Positions 16,475 to 25,128 of a stretch of 53,996 bases of DNA are shown one piece after another. This stretch comes from Chloroflexota bacterium (GTDB lineage: Bacteria; Chloroflexota; Anaerolineae; Anaerolineales; Villigracilaceae): assembly GCA_023459215.1 (NCBI GenBank), contig JAEWVF010000010.1:1-53996 (forward strand). Direction: 5' to 3'. The notes beneath the pieces were generated by a model. That model made no database searches. It had not been told where the DNA came from and worked only from the letters and a program-made list of their open reading frames with translations. A program made the position numbers and the translations under genes. The first letter of the stretch is position 1; every line of letters begins with the position of its first letter.

Positions 16475-17653
16475 CTAAATCACACCCAGCTTTTTGCCAA
16501 CAGTCTTAAAAGCTTCCAGGCCCTGGTCGAGGTCTTCGGCCTGGTGCGCGGCAGAAATCATGACGCGGATGCGGGCCTTGCCCTGCGGCACGGTCGGGAA
16601 ACCGATAGCCATGGCAAAAACACCGGCATCGAACAATTCGCGGCTGAATTTCTGGGCCAGCGGAGCTTCGCCGAGCATGACCGGGGTGATGGGGGTTTCG
16701 CTGACGCCGGTATCGAAACCCAGGGTTTTCATTTCGGTCTTGAAGTATTTGGCGTTGGCCCAAAGTTTGTCGACCAGTTGAGTCGAATCTTCGAGCAGGT
16801 CGATGGCCGCCAGGCAGGCCGCCGCGTCGGGCACGGTCACCGCCGAGGAGAACAGGAAGGGCCGTCCGCGCTGACGCAGCCACTCGATGATGACCGCCTT
16901 GCCGGCGACGAGGCCGCCGACGACACCGAACGCCTTCGAGAGTGTTCCCACTTCCACATCCACTTTGCCGTGCAGGCCAAAATGGTCGACAATGCCGCGC
17001 CCCCCGGTGCCGAGCACGCCCTCGCCGTGGGCATCGTCCACCATCAGCAGGATGTCGTACTTTTGGGCCACTTCATAAATAGCGGGCAGCGGAGCGATGT
17101 CACCATCCATGCTGAACACGCCGTCAGTCACAATCAGCGCCCGGCGGAAATTGGCCAGGTTGGCCTGAATTTGCTCTTCGAGCGATTTGACATCGTTGTG
17201 TTCGTAGGCAACGATTTTCGCCCCCGAAAGCCGGCAGCCATCGATGATGCTGGCATGGTTGAGCCGGTCCGAGAAAATCACATCTTCCTTGCCGACCAGG
17301 GCCGGGATGGTCGCCAGATTGGCGGTAAAACCGCTCTGGAAGGTAATTGCGGCCTCGACGCCCTTGAATTCAGCCAGGCGTTTTTCCAGTTCAACGTGCA
17401 GGCTCATCGTCCCGGCAATCGAGCGCACTGCTGCCGGGCCAACGCCCATGCTCTCAACCGATTTGCGCGCCGCGGCAACAATATCGGGATGATTGGCCAG
17501 CCCAAGGTAATTATTGGAGCAGAAATTGAGCACCCGCCTGCCATCCACCGTCAGCCATGCGCCCTGGGGCGATTCAATCGTGCGGATGTGGTTGTACAGC
17601 CCGGCTGTTTTCAGGCTTTCGATTTCTTGCGTAACCCAATCGAGTTTGGACAT
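16475..17653 (-). CDS. kbl: 2-amino-3-ketobutyrate CoA ligase / glycine C-acetyltransferase family
   Basis: 392 aa PLP enzyme of the alpha-oxoamine synthase family. Seen: FCSNNYLGLANHPD, SDRLNHASIIDGCRLS, VDDAHGEGVLG, and the PLP lysine in GTLSKAFGVVGG. Length and sequence suit Kbl (2-amino-3-ketobutyrate + CoA to glycine + acetyl-CoA, threonine breakdown) better than BioF, but the families overlap and no threonine dehydrogenase gene is next to it. The start is chosen at 17653, with AGGAGA 5 nt upstream; the longer frame to 17737 lacks a ribosome site. Confidence 0.85.
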   Translation of the reverse strand: MSKLDWVTQEIESLKTAGLYNHIRTIESPQGAWLTVDGRRVLNFCSNNYLGLANHPDIVAAARKSVESMGVGPAAVRSIAGTMSLHVELEKRLAEFKGVEAAITFQSGFTANLATIPALVGKEDVIFSDRLNHASIIDGCRLSGAKIVAYEHNDVKSLEEQIQANLANFRRALIVTDGVFSMDGDIAPLPAIYEVAQKYDILLMVDDAHGEGVLGTGGRGIVDHFGLHGKVDVEVGTLSKAFGVVGGLVAGKAVIIEWLRQRGRPFLFSSAVTVPDAAACLAAIDLLEDSTQLVDKLWANAKYFKTEMKTLGFDTGVSETPITPVMLGEAPLAQKFSRELFDAGVFAMAIGFPTVPQGKARIRVMISAAHQAEDLDQGLEAFKTVGKKLGVI

Positions 17654-17695
17654 ATTTTCTCCTGGAATTTTGGGTGAAAAAGAACCAATCCTTCG

Positions 17696-17701
17696 ATTAT
17701 A
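17696..17701 (-). promoter_or_regulatory. -10 box TATAAT of kbl
   Basis: TATAAT on the minus strand, 42 nt before the kbl ATG. Confidence 0.45.
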
Positions 17702-17853
17702 GCCAGTTCCACAGGTGATGATTGTCATCTTTTTCACTGATTTTGTTTACCGTTCCTTAATACAATCTCTGATACAATAGCCAAAGAGGGCCTTTTTGGG
17801 CCTTCTTTTCTGTGCCGGGCCAAACCCGGCGATTTTTGAAAAAAGGTTTAACC

Positions 17854-19059
17854 ATGACATACAATTTACGCCTTTTCTGGCGCATGGCAGTTCGTTCTTT
17901 TTTTCGGACGAAAGGCACGCACGGGCAACTCACGCCAAAGCGGCTTTTCTTTGTCATCTTGTTTTACAGCGTTTGGCCAGCCTGGACGCTCTTCACCTGG
18001 GCCTGCTTCCTGCTCGACGACCTGCTCTTCCCCGCGCACAAAACCCAGCCGCTCGAAAAGCCGCTTTTCATTATCGGTAACTATCGCTCCGGCTCGACCT
18101 TCCTGCACCGCCTGCTCTCGCGCGATTCACATTCCTTCACCAGCCTGCGCACCTGGGAAATCTTCATCACCCCCACCATCACCCAACGCAAAATCTCACG
18201 CCTGGTCGGCAAAATCGACCGTTTCTTCGGCGCGCCGCTCAAACGGCTGCTGCACAACGTCGACCGGCGCGGGCTGGGACAGGTCAAAATCCATCGCATC
18301 AGCCTGTTTGAGCCGGAGGAGGATGAAAACATCCTGCTGCACATCTGGAGCACCTCGTTTGTCGGCTTCATGTTCCCCTTCCTGGACGAGATGCCGCCCT
18401 ACACCTTCTTCGACGAGGCCCTGCCCACCGAAGAAAAGCAGCGCATCATGGGCTTTTACCGCTCCTGTGTCCAGCGTCACCTGTATGTGGATGGCGGCAA
18501 ACGCCATTTTGTCTCGAAAAACCCCGCTTTCAGCGCAAAAATTGAAACCCTGGCTGAGTTCTTCCCCGATGCGCGCATTTTGTATCTGGCGCGCAATCCG
18601 CTCGACATGCTGCCCTCGACCATTTCCTGGCTGGGATACGCCTGGGGCGTGTTCGGCAGCCCGCTCGAAAAATACCCCTATCGCACAGAAATCCTGCAAT
18701 TGGCGCGCTACTGGTACACCCATCCGCTGAAATACCTCGACACCCATCCCTCGCCCAACCACCTGATCCTGAACTATGACGATCTGATTAGCAGCCCGGA
18801 ACGGATCATCCGCGGGTTGTATCACCAGTTTGGCTATCCCGAACAGGACAACCTGGAAAAAATCGTCGCCCAGGCGGTTGCGGAAACCCGCACCTACAAG
18901 AGCGACCACAGCTATTCGTATGAGAAGATGGGATTTTCGCGCGAGCAGATTCTGGCCGATTTCGAGGACATTTTCGTGCGCTTCGGCTTTGCCACCGGCG
19001 TGCCGGCCCAACCCCCGGCGCTGGTGCTGGAGCCGCCCGTCCCCGCTTCGGCGGATTAA
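17854..19059 (+). CDS. PAPS-dependent sulfotransferase family protein
   Basis: 401 aa. The 5'-phosphosulfate loop is FIIGNYRSGSTFLHRLL and the 3'-phosphate site is ILYLARNPLDMLPS, as in the Sulfotransfer_3 family. A hydrophobic segment near residues 30-55 (FFVILFYSVWPAWTLFTWACFLL) suggests membrane anchoring. Acceptor unknown. The start at 17854 has AAAGG upstream; a longer frame from 17812 begins in a hairpin-like region. Monocistronic, with a terminator after it. Confidence 0.85.
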   Translation: MTYNLRLFWRMAVRSFFRTKGTHGQLTPKRLFFVILFYSVWPAWTLFTWACFLLDDLLFPAHKTQPLEKPLFIIGNYRSGSTFLHRLLSRDSHSFTSLRTWEIFITPTITQRKISRLVGKIDRFFGAPLKRLLHNVDRRGLGQVKIHRISLFEPEEDENILLHIWSTSFVGFMFPFLDEMPPYTFFDEALPTEEKQRIMGFYRSCVQRHLYVDGGKRHFVSKNPAFSAKIETLAEFFPDARILYLARNPLDMLPSTISWLGYAWGVFGSPLEKYPYRTEILQLARYWYTHPLKYLDTHPSPNHLILNYDDLISSPERIIRGLYHQFGYPEQDNLEKIVAQAVAETRTYKSDHSYSYEKMGFSREQILADFEDIFVRFGFATGVPAQPPALVLEPPVPASAD

Positions 19060-19070
19060 CCGTTTGCTAG

Positions 19071-19132
19071 AACTGCCGAAGAACGCTGAAACGTCATCCG
19101 GTCTCTGCGCTTTGAGCAATACCTCGGCAGTT
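19071..19132 (+). terminator. Terminator after sulfotransferase
   Basis: Arms AACTGCCGA and TCGGCAGTT (9 bp) around a long loop, followed by TTTTATC. The inner bases are not paired. Confidence 0.5.
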
Positions 19133-19242
19133 TTTTATCAGATTTTCCCAACGAGGGGTCTTTGCCTTGTTGGGCATTTGTTTAATAACCGTTATGTGCG
19201 TAACGAGTTTCATTTATTCAACTATTTGAAAGGAGTATAGGT

Positions 19243-19794
19243 ATGAACTTGAGTCTGGATGAAATGCGATTGGATGGCGCTAGAAAACAAAAAAAGGGGT
19301 TACATTTTATTCTTGCATCAATCCTTATTTGGAGCGCCGTGCTCATTGTTCACTTGAGCGCGCTGCCGATTTTGATGAAGAACTTGCTTACATTTTTTTG
19401 CACGGCTCCCCTTGTGCCATTGGCGTTCATGATTTCCAAATTCATCAAGGTAGACTTTGCCAACAAAGAAAATCCATTGACCAACCTGGGCATCCTGTTT
19501 TCCGTCAATCAAATGTTGTATCTGCTGATCGCTATGTGGATATTCAACGCGATCCCGGAAAAAATGGTCATGATCCTGGCGATGATATTTGGGGCACACC
19601 TGCTGCCTTATGGCTGGCTTTATAAATCGACAAGTTACATGGTTTTGTCGGTAATCATTCCAATCGCTGCCTTGATTGTGGGGATTAATTTTCCTCCGTT
19701 CGTTTTGGCAGGGTTTATGATCGGGGTCGAGGTTGTTTTCAGCCTGTTATTGACGATTGAAGTCAGAAAATTATCGGCCAGCGCAAAAATGTAG
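19243..19794 (+). CDS. Small polytopic membrane protein (DUF7010-like)
   Basis: 183 aa with about five to six hydrophobic segments, starting MNLSLDEMRLDGARKQKKGLHFILASILIW. The N-terminal pattern (acidic segment, KQKKG, then a helix) reminds me of the DUF7010 family; no function is known. AAGGAG lies before the ATG. The gene is noticeably more AT-rich than its neighbours and the 180 bases upstream are also AT-rich, which suggests acquisition from a low-GC donor. Confidence 0.8.
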   Translation: MNLSLDEMRLDGARKQKKGLHFILASILIWSAVLIVHLSALPILMKNLLTFFCTAPLVPLAFMISKFIKVDFANKENPLTNLGILFSVNQMLYLLIAMWIFNAIPEKMVMILAMIFGAHLLPYGWLYKSTSYMVLSVIIPIAALIVGINFPPFVLAGFMIGVEVVFSLLLTIEVRKLSASAKM

Positions 19795-19861
19795 CTTGCT
19801 TAAGCCCCAGGATCGGGACAGAAAATGTTTGTGAGTTTTCGTCCCAACCAAGGCTCTTTCG

Positions 19862-19902
19862 ACAGTCCCGTTGCTCGACACAAAGTCGGCCAACGGGACT
19901 GT
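19862..19902 (+). terminator. Terminator after the membrane protein
   Basis: Stem ACAGTCCCGTTG / CAACGGGACTGT (12 bp, perfect), loop of 17 nt, then TTTTTCATT. Confidence 0.75.
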
Positions 19903-19908
19903 TTTTCA

Positions 19909-20154
19909 TTAATCCGCCAACCTACCAACCAGCTTCACACACGGACGGGTAAAGACATCCTCCTTGTGCGGCGCATCAGACAGTTCGCCGCTCAAATCCT
20001 GGCCGGGAAAGTGCAAGCGCTCGTGCATTTCCTTCTGCCAGCGCGGACAATCGCTTACATCATAAACCAGGCCTTCGTGGGCAATCCACTTGCGTGAGCC
20101 GCGCTCGCCGGTATTGCGGCGCAGTTCGGACAGGGAAACGATTTTTTCAGTCAT
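19909..20154 (-). CDS. Cytochrome b5-like heme-binding domain protein
   Basis: 81 aa, a single short cytochrome-b5-like domain. Seen: LRRNTGERGSRKWIAHEGLVYDVSD, WQKEMHERLHFPGQDLS and a second His in DAPHKEDVF; the two histidines in HERLHFPG and APH are candidate heme ligands. Start supported by AAGGAG 7 nt upstream. It overlaps the PfkB kinase stop by 4 nt (ATGA), so the two are translationally coupled, although the functional link is unclear. Confidence 0.75.
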   Translation of the reverse strand: MTEKIVSLSELRRNTGERGSRKWIAHEGLVYDVSDCPRWQKEMHERLHFPGQDLSGELSDAPHKEDVFTRPCVKLVGRLAD

Positions 20155-21062
20155 GGCTTTGCTCCTTGAGTAAATGCTTCCACCTGGGCCGAGGGAATCA
20201 GCGCGTCGCTGCTGGCTTTCTGGGTGCAGGTATAACGAGCGGTGATTTGTCCGCGCAGAATCGATTCGCGCAGGTCGCGGCCTTCGAGCACATGGCTGCT
20301 CAGGAACCCGACCGCCAGCCCATCGCCAGCGCCATTGGTGTCGATGACGGGTTCCGGCAGCGAGACGGGATCGAAAAATTCCACCCGGCCCGCCACGCCC
20401 AGGGCGCAGCCGCGCGCCCCCATCCCGCTGACCATCACGCAGCCGGGATTGCGCCCCCAGAATTCGCGGAACAAGGGCGTCGGGTCGGGGTAGTTCGCCG
20501 CCGAAAAGAAGAGAAAATCGGCAGCGGCGATAAAATCCTGCCGGTACGGGTCATCCGCCCGAACGACATCCTGCAAATCACAGGCAACCACCGTCCCGGC
20601 TGCGCGCGCCAGCGGCAGCAAATGCCGCGCCCAATTGGGAATGTTGAAATGGGCCAGCCGCGCCTGGGAAAGCAGTTCACGGCAGGTTTGCAGATCGGGC
20701 ATCAGGGTCATGTGGGCTTTGCCATCGTAAAAATTCTTGCGGCGGCCATCGGGGTACATAAAGTTGACGCTGCGGGCTGTGCCGGTTGGGTCGGTAAAGA
20801 GGGCGCGCGTGTCGATGCCGTCCTGCGCGAACACATCGCGGATGAAGCGACCCGAAAAATCGTCGCCGACATGGCCGATAAAAGCGGTGCGCTTGCCCTG
20901 GCGGCTGTATCCGCGGCTGGCATAGCCGCCCGCCTGGCCAAGATAATCGATGTTCTGGCTGAAATTGGCTTCCACCGAAAAATCGATTTCGTTGCCATAC
21001 ATATAAATGTTGGTGTCGATGCCGACATTGCCAACGACGATGACATCCAATGTTTTTTGCAT
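20151..21062 (-). CDS. PfkB-family carbohydrate/nucleoside kinase
   Basis: 303 aa ribokinase-like sugar kinase. N-terminal VIVVGNVGIDTNIYM, GGYASRGYSRQG, GHVGDDFSGRFI, and the C-terminal signature DTNGAGDGLAVGFL containing the catalytic Asp and anion hole. The substrate cannot be named. The start at 21062 is set by AGGAAGGA upstream. The open frame runs on to 21173, but that part is the palindromic repeat at 21108-21156 and would add a repeat-derived peptide (QPFGKLRGAAPLRAG), so I exclude it. First of a two-gene coupled unit. Confidence 0.88.
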   Translation of the reverse strand: MQKTLDVIVVGNVGIDTNIYMYGNEIDFSVEANFSQNIDYLGQAGGYASRGYSRQGKRTAFIGHVGDDFSGRFIRDVFAQDGIDTRALFTDPTGTARSVNFMYPDGRRKNFYDGKAHMTLMPDLQTCRELLSQARLAHFNIPNWARHLLPLARAAGTVVACDLQDVVRADDPYRQDFIAAADFLFFSAANYPDPTPLFREFWGRNPGCVMVSGMGARGCALGVAGRVEFFDPVSLPEPVIDTNGAGDGLAVGFLSSHVLEGRDLRESILRGQITARYTCTQKASSDALIPSAQVEAFTQGAKP

Positions 21063-21107
21063 GAACAGGCATCCTTCCTGAATACGATTGCCAAGGTTTC
21101 CCGCCCT

Positions 21108-21156
21108 GAGCGGAGCCGCGCCCCTGAGCTTGCCGAAGGGTTGCGCGGCTCCGCTC
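21108..21156. repeat. Palindromic element carrying the CCCTGAGC...GAAGGG repeat
   Basis: Perfect 14-bp arms GAGCGGAGCCGCGC (21108-21121) and GCGCGGCTCCGCTC (21143-21156). The loop holds CCCTGAGCTTGCCGAAGGG (21122-21140), the second copy of the repeat found inside gcvT. Confidence 0.8.
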
Positions 21157-21203
21157 ACCTGTGCCGGCGGCACTGGCGCAGGCAGGACTGGTATGAGTAG
21201 TAC

Positions 21204-21361
21204 GACAATGTCAGATTAAGATTGGCGTGTTCTTTTTTACCACGACGGTAACGACGGAACACGACGAAAACCCATTTCTTTTGTTTTTCGCCCTCCGCTG
21301 TGGCACTTTGTCGCCGTCGTGGTGAAAGGTTTTAGTCACTCTGCCGAAATGTGACATTGTC
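21204..21361. repeat. MITE-like 158-bp element with nested dyads
   Basis: Terminal inverted repeats GACAATGTCA (21204-21213) and TGACATTGTC (21352-21361). Inside is a second pair, ACCACGACGG (21239-21248) and CCGTCGTGGT (21314-21323). It carries no gene. Thirteen bases (ACCACGACGGTAA) recur inverted at 52886-52898. Confidence 0.7.
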
Positions 21362-21460
21362 AAAGTAGATGAGTTTCGCCAAACTATATCCCAACTGGCC
21401 AATCCCGGCAACGGGCTGGTGATTTTTGGCACAAGATGAACAAAATCGGCATCCAGACTT

Positions 21461-21466
21461 TATAAT
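21461..21466 (+). promoter_or_regulatory. -10 box TATAAT of the FTCD gene
   Basis: TATAAT, 66 nt before the ATG at 21533. Weak -35. Confidence 0.45.
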
Positions 21467-21532
21467 AGGGTTTCGACGTTTAAATGCGCGAATATCAAAT
21501 TACCAATCTCGAACATCTCCCGAGGCCTTCCC

Positions 21533-23065
21533 ATGACCCAAATTGTCGAATGTATTCCTAATTTTTCTGAAGCCCGCCGCCCCGAAGTGGTAGAGCAGAT
21601 TTTAGCTGTCATCACTTCCGTGCCTGAAATCAGTCTGCTCGACCACTCATCCGATACGGATCACAACCGCACGGTTGTGACCTACGCCGGGCCGCCCGCC
21701 GCCGTTGAGGAAGCCGCTTTCCGCGCCATTCAAAAAGCCGCGGAACTGATCGATCTCGACCAGCATACCGGCGAACACCCGCGCCTGGGCGCAACGGATG
21801 TCGTCCCGTTTGTGCCGATTTCCGGCATCAGCATGGATGAGTGTGTGGCTATGGCCCGTCACCTGGGCCAGCGTGTTGGCGCAGAGTTGGGAATCCCGGT
21901 TTATCTTTACGAATACGCCGCGCTCAAACCCGAGCGCAGCGGGCTGGAAACCATCCGCAAAGGCCAGTATGAAGCCATCAAGGAAGAAATCGGGGTCAAG
22001 CCCGAGCGCGATCCCGACTACGGGCCAAAGAAACTGCCCAAAGCCGGGGCGGTCGTCATCGGCGCGCGCGACCCGCTGGTGGCCTTCAATGTTTACCTGA
22101 ACACCGACGATGTCTCGGTCGCCGACAAAATCGCTCGCGCCGTGCGCCACTCATCGGGTGGATTGCGCTTCGTCAAAGGCATGGGTATCCTGGTCGATGG
22201 CCGCGCCCAGGTCTCGATGAACCTGACCAACTTCCGCAAGACGCCCATCGCCCGTGTGGTTGAATTTGTCCGCCGCGAAGCCGCCCGCTACGGGGCCGCC
22301 ATCCATCATACCGAGTTGGTCGGGCTGATTCCGCAGGAAGCGCTGGTCGATGCCGCCGTCTGGTATACCCAGCTCGACCAGTTTGAAAAGAGCCAGATTC
22401 TCGAAAGCCGCTTGCAATCCGGCCCCCAGGCAGGAAGTTCACAGTTTGCCACCTTCCTGGATGATGTCGCCGCCGGCACACCCGCCCCAGGCGGCGGATC
22501 GGCAGCAGCCTACGCCGGGGCGCTCGGCGCAGCCCTGGCCGCGATGATGGCCCGCCTAACGGTCGGCAGGAAGAAATATGTCGAGGTCGAGGCCGAGATG
22601 ATGAAACTGCTCGACGAAGCCGAATCGCTGCGCGCCGACCTGACCAAAGCCATCAGCGAAGACGCCGCCGCCTTCGAAGCTGTCCTGCAAGCCTTCAAAC
22701 TGCCCAAAAACACGCCCGAAGAAGAAGCCGCCCGCGAAACCGCCATCGAACAGGCCACCTTCCACGCCAGCGAAGTGCCGCTGCAGGCCGCGCGCAAGGC
22801 CCTGCGGGTGATGGAAGTTTGCGCCCGCGCCGCCGCCATCGGCAACCTGAACGCCATCAGCGATGCTGCCAGCGGAGCAACCATGGCCAAAGCCGCCCTG
22901 ACCGCCGCCGGGTACAACGTCCGCATCAACGTCCACGGGCTGCACAAAAAAGACCTGGGCGCGCCGCTGCTCTTTGAACTCGAATCGCTCGAAGCCCGCG
23001 CGGCCCAGGTGGAAAAAGAACTCAAAACCGTGCTTAACGAGCGCGGCGGGCTGGGCCTGCCCTGA
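21533..23065 (+). CDS. ftcD: Bifunctional glutamate formiminotransferase / formimino-THF cyclodeaminase
   Basis: 510 aa. Residues 1-300 are the formiminotransferase (IVECIPNFSEARRPEVV at the start, HRNT-type DHNRTVVTYAG, HTGEHPRLGATDVVPFVP); residues about 305-505 are the helical cyclodeaminase (FLDDVAAGTPAPGGGSAAAYAGALGAAL, GNLNAISDAASG). It moves the formimino group of formiminoglutamate (from histidine breakdown) to THF and releases ammonia to give methenyl-THF. Both halves look intact, as in the animal enzyme. No other hut genes are nearby. GAGG precedes the ATG, and a strong terminator follows. Confidence 0.95.
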   Translation: MTQIVECIPNFSEARRPEVVEQILAVITSVPEISLLDHSSDTDHNRTVVTYAGPPAAVEEAAFRAIQKAAELIDLDQHTGEHPRLGATDVVPFVPISGISMDECVAMARHLGQRVGAELGIPVYLYEYAALKPERSGLETIRKGQYEAIKEEIGVKPERDPDYGPKKLPKAGAVVIGARDPLVAFNVYLNTDDVSVADKIARAVRHSSGGLRFVKGMGILVDGRAQVSMNLTNFRKTPIARVVEFVRREAARYGAAIHHTELVGLIPQEALVDAAVWYTQLDQFEKSQILESRLQSGPQAGSSQFATFLDDVAAGTPAPGGGSAAAYAGALGAALAAMMARLTVGRKKYVEVEAEMMKLLDEAESLRADLTKAISEDAAAFEAVLQAFKLPKNTPEEEAARETAIEQATFHASEVPLQAARKALRVMEVCARAAAIGNLNAISDAASGATMAKAALTAAGYNVRINVHGLHKKDLGAPLLFELESLEARAAQVEKELKTVLNERGGLGLP

Positions 23066-23076
23066 TTCAACGAACG

Positions 23077-23109
23077 AAGCCCTAAAGGTTTCAGAGACCT
23101 TTAGGGCTT
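23077..23109 (+). terminator. Terminator after ftcD
   Basis: Perfect 13-bp stem AAGCCCTAAAGGT / ACCTTTAGGGCTT with a 7-nt loop, followed by TTTCG. Confidence 0.85.
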
Positions 23110-23124
23110 TTTCGATTAAAAATA

Positions 23125-24201
23125 ATGATGACTCTCTCGACCCCAAAGCGCTTCCTGACCATCCTGTTTTTAACAGCCGCCCTGGCCGCCTGCCGCGCGG
23201 ATCAGACTGCCCCCAGCCCGGCTCCCGTGGCGGAGAGTCCGGCCAGCGCCTCGGCCACGCCCGCGGCTGGAGTGGAAACGGACTGCCCGCGCCTCTCGGC
23301 CACCCAGACGGGAATCGTCCCGGCCACGCAAACCGCCGAAGTGATGTTTGCGACCCTCGCGGCCATCCACACCCAAACGGCGCAAGCGCCGAGCGTGACT
23401 CCCAGCCCAACGGAGCAGGAGTCAGGCTTCGGGTGGTGCGACGAGGGGGTTGTCTCCTGCTTTGCAGAGGGGTACAGCTTCCCGCTCCAGCGTCCCATCC
23501 CAAGCGGCATCGATCCGACCTATCGCTATGCCAGCAGCCAGAACGGCGACCGCGAAATCCATCACGGCGTTGAGTTCTACCAGGCCTTCGGCACGCCCGT
23601 TTTGGCCGCTGCCGCCGGGCGGGTGGTTTTTGCCGGGGACGATATGGACGCAAACGTGGCCCTCTGGCCAGGTTTCTACGGCAGCTACATTGTCCTGCTG
23701 CACGATTTTGGCGGACAACCGGTTTACAGCCTCTATGCTCATCTTTCGCGGGTCGATGTTGGCGTTTCACAGGTTGTCGAAGCCGGGCAGGAAATCGGAC
23801 TGGTAGGCGCGAGCGGCTCGGCGATTGGCAGCCACCTGCATTTTGAAGTCCGCTTGGAGCAGAGTTCTTACGCTTCGACCCGCAACCCGGAATTGTGGTT
23901 TGCCCCGCTCGAAGGCATGGGCGCGCTGGCCGGGCGGATTTTCGACCCAGACAACCCGAAGGTCAGCGGCGAGGTGCGCATCCAGCGCATGGAAGCGGGC
24001 AAGATTGCCGATTTCCCGGCCTACCTGCCGATGAACATCTACCCGCCGGAGCTGGCGCGCGAAAACGGCGAGAATTTTGCCCTGAACGACTTGCCCGCCG
24101 GGCAATACCGCCTGACCTACCTGTACGGCGGCGCGGTTTACGAACATTTTGTCGAAATCCAGCCCGGAATTTTAACGTTGGTAAATATCGTTCTCGATTA
24201 A
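23125..24201 (+). CDS. M23 (LytM) peptidase-like lipoprotein with C-terminal beta-sandwich
   Basis: 358 aa. Lipobox LAAC (Cys 23), a Thr/Ala/Pro tether, then a LytM/M23 fold with the zinc-site pieces HHGVEF, SLYAHLS and GSHLHFEV. The last 90 residues look like a carboxypeptidase-regulatory-type beta-sandwich (GRIFDPDNPKVSGEVRIQRM ... LPAGQYRLTYLYGG). It likely acts on peptidoglycan peptide cross-links or as an activator at the cell surface. Two ATG codons in tandem (23125, 23128); no strong ribosome site. No promoter of its own is obvious after the ftcD terminator. Confidence 0.9.
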   Translation: MMTLSTPKRFLTILFLTAALAACRADQTAPSPAPVAESPASASATPAAGVETDCPRLSATQTGIVPATQTAEVMFATLAAIHTQTAQAPSVTPSPTEQESGFGWCDEGVVSCFAEGYSFPLQRPIPSGIDPTYRYASSQNGDREIHHGVEFYQAFGTPVLAAAAGRVVFAGDDMDANVALWPGFYGSYIVLLHDFGGQPVYSLYAHLSRVDVGVSQVVEAGQEIGLVGASGSAIGSHLHFEVRLEQSSYASTRNPELWFAPLEGMGALAGRIFDPDNPKVSGEVRIQRMEAGKIADFPAYLPMNIYPPELARENGENFALNDLPAGQYRLTYLYGGAVYEHFVEIQPGILTLVNIVLD

Positions 24202-24232
24202 ACTTGGGCATTCGTAAAACGGTTATAGAACC

Positions 24233-24370
24233 TATCCGAAAATTATTACATCTACTGGTCATGTCACCTCGAAGGAGCGCTTTTCAGCGACTGAGAGGTC
24301 TTTACCAACGCGAAAAGATGTCTCGCCGCAAAGCGGCTCGACATGACAAGCCTCTCCTAATTTTCGGATA
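24233..24370. repeat. MITE-like element, 138 bp
   Basis: Perfect 13-bp terminal inverted repeats TATCCGAAAATTA (24233-24245) and TAATTTTCGGATA (24358-24370). Inner CATGTC/GACATG dyad. No gene inside. Confidence 0.75.
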
Positions 24371-24382
24371 CATACTTATCTC

Positions 24383-24404
24383 TCCAACATCTGGAGATGT
24401 TGGA
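24383..24404. promoter_or_regulatory. 22-bp palindrome upstream of dcd
   Basis: TCCAACATCT and AGATGTTGGA are 10-bp arms separated by GG, 21 nt before the dcd start. It may be an operator for dcd or a leader hairpin, or a short repeat. Confidence 0.5.
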
Positions 24405-24425
24405 CTCCAAAAAAGGAGCAATTAT

Positions 24426-24980
24426 ATGGGACTCAAACCTGATCACTGGATTCGCAAGATGGCCACTGAACACAAAATGATCGAGCCTTTCATCGAGAAC
24501 CAGGTCCGCAAGGGGGTTATTTCTTACGGGGTGTCCTCCTATGGCTACGACCTGCGCGTGGCCAGCGAATTCAAGATTTTCACCAACGTTTTCGGCGCAA
24601 TCGTCGACCCAAAGCACTTCGACCCGAAGAGCATGGTCGATTTTGTTGGCGATGTATGCATCGTGCCGCCCAACTCGTTCGCCCTGGCGCGCTCGATTGA
24701 GTATTTCCGCATCCCGCGCGGGGTGTTGACGGTCTGCCTGGGCAAGTCGACCTATGCGCGCTGCGGCATTATCGTCAACGTTACGCCTTTCGAACCGGAA
24801 TGGGAAGGCTATGTGACCCTCGAAATCTCGAACACGACCCCGCTGCCGGCCAAAATTTACGCCAACGAGGGATTGGCACAAGTGCTGTTCTTCGAAGCGG
24901 ACGAGGAATGCGAAACCAGCTATGCCGATAAGAAAGGCAAGTACCAGCACCAGCAGTCGATTGTCCTGCCGAAATTGTAG
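24426..24980 (+). CDS. dcd: dCTP deaminase
   Basis: 184 aa, full length. Converts dCTP to dUTP, supplying dUMP for thymidylate synthesis. Seen: SYGVSSYGYDLRVASEF near the N-terminus, CLGKSTYARCGIIVNVTPFEPEWEG, and VTLEISNTTPLPAKIYANEG with the catalytic Glu. Trimeric dUTPase-like fold. The start at 24426 has AAGGAG 7 nt upstream; the long open frame from 23895 is a shadow of the M23 gene and the MITE-like element. Confidence 0.96.
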   Translation: MGLKPDHWIRKMATEHKMIEPFIENQVRKGVISYGVSSYGYDLRVASEFKIFTNVFGAIVDPKHFDPKSMVDFVGDVCIVPPNSFALARSIEYFRIPRGVLTVCLGKSTYARCGIIVNVTPFEPEWEGYVTLEISNTTPLPAKIYANEGLAQVLFFEADEECETSYADKKGKYQHQQSIVLPKL

Positions 24981-25006
24981 AGGAAGGACAAAGAAGAAAG
25001 ATGAAA

Positions 25007-25056
25007 GAAGTCCCCCATTTTTGACAGGCCAAATGACCCGCAAAATGGGGGACTTC
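25007..25056. repeat. Palindrome GAAGTCCCCCATTTT / AAAATGGGGGACTTC
   Basis: Perfect 15-bp arms (25007-25021 and 25042-25056) around 20 nt. It may end dcd transcription, but there is no U-tract. A relative with the same CCCCCATTTT core lies inside the FAD-oxidoreductase gene at 30981-31020. Confidence 0.7.
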
Positions 25057-25128
25057 CTGGTTTCAGAGCGGTTGGTTCATAGCCAGGGTGATCGCATTTG
25101 GATTTTTGGTGGACAAAATTAGATCAGA

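Noticed and set aside
17790..17853. Terminator between kbl and the sulfotransferase
   Set aside because: A GGCC-TTTTT-GGCC hairpin is present, but it lies just upstream of the sulfotransferase and may be a leader feature; evidence too weak.
23895..24980. Long open frame over dcd and the upstream region
   Set aside because: It runs through the M23 gene in another frame and through the MITE-like element; dcd starts at ATG 24426 with a good ribosome site.
25008..25056. Ordinary terminator of dcd
   Set aside because: Strong stem but no U-tract, and a related palindrome occurs inside a gene; listed as a repeat instead.
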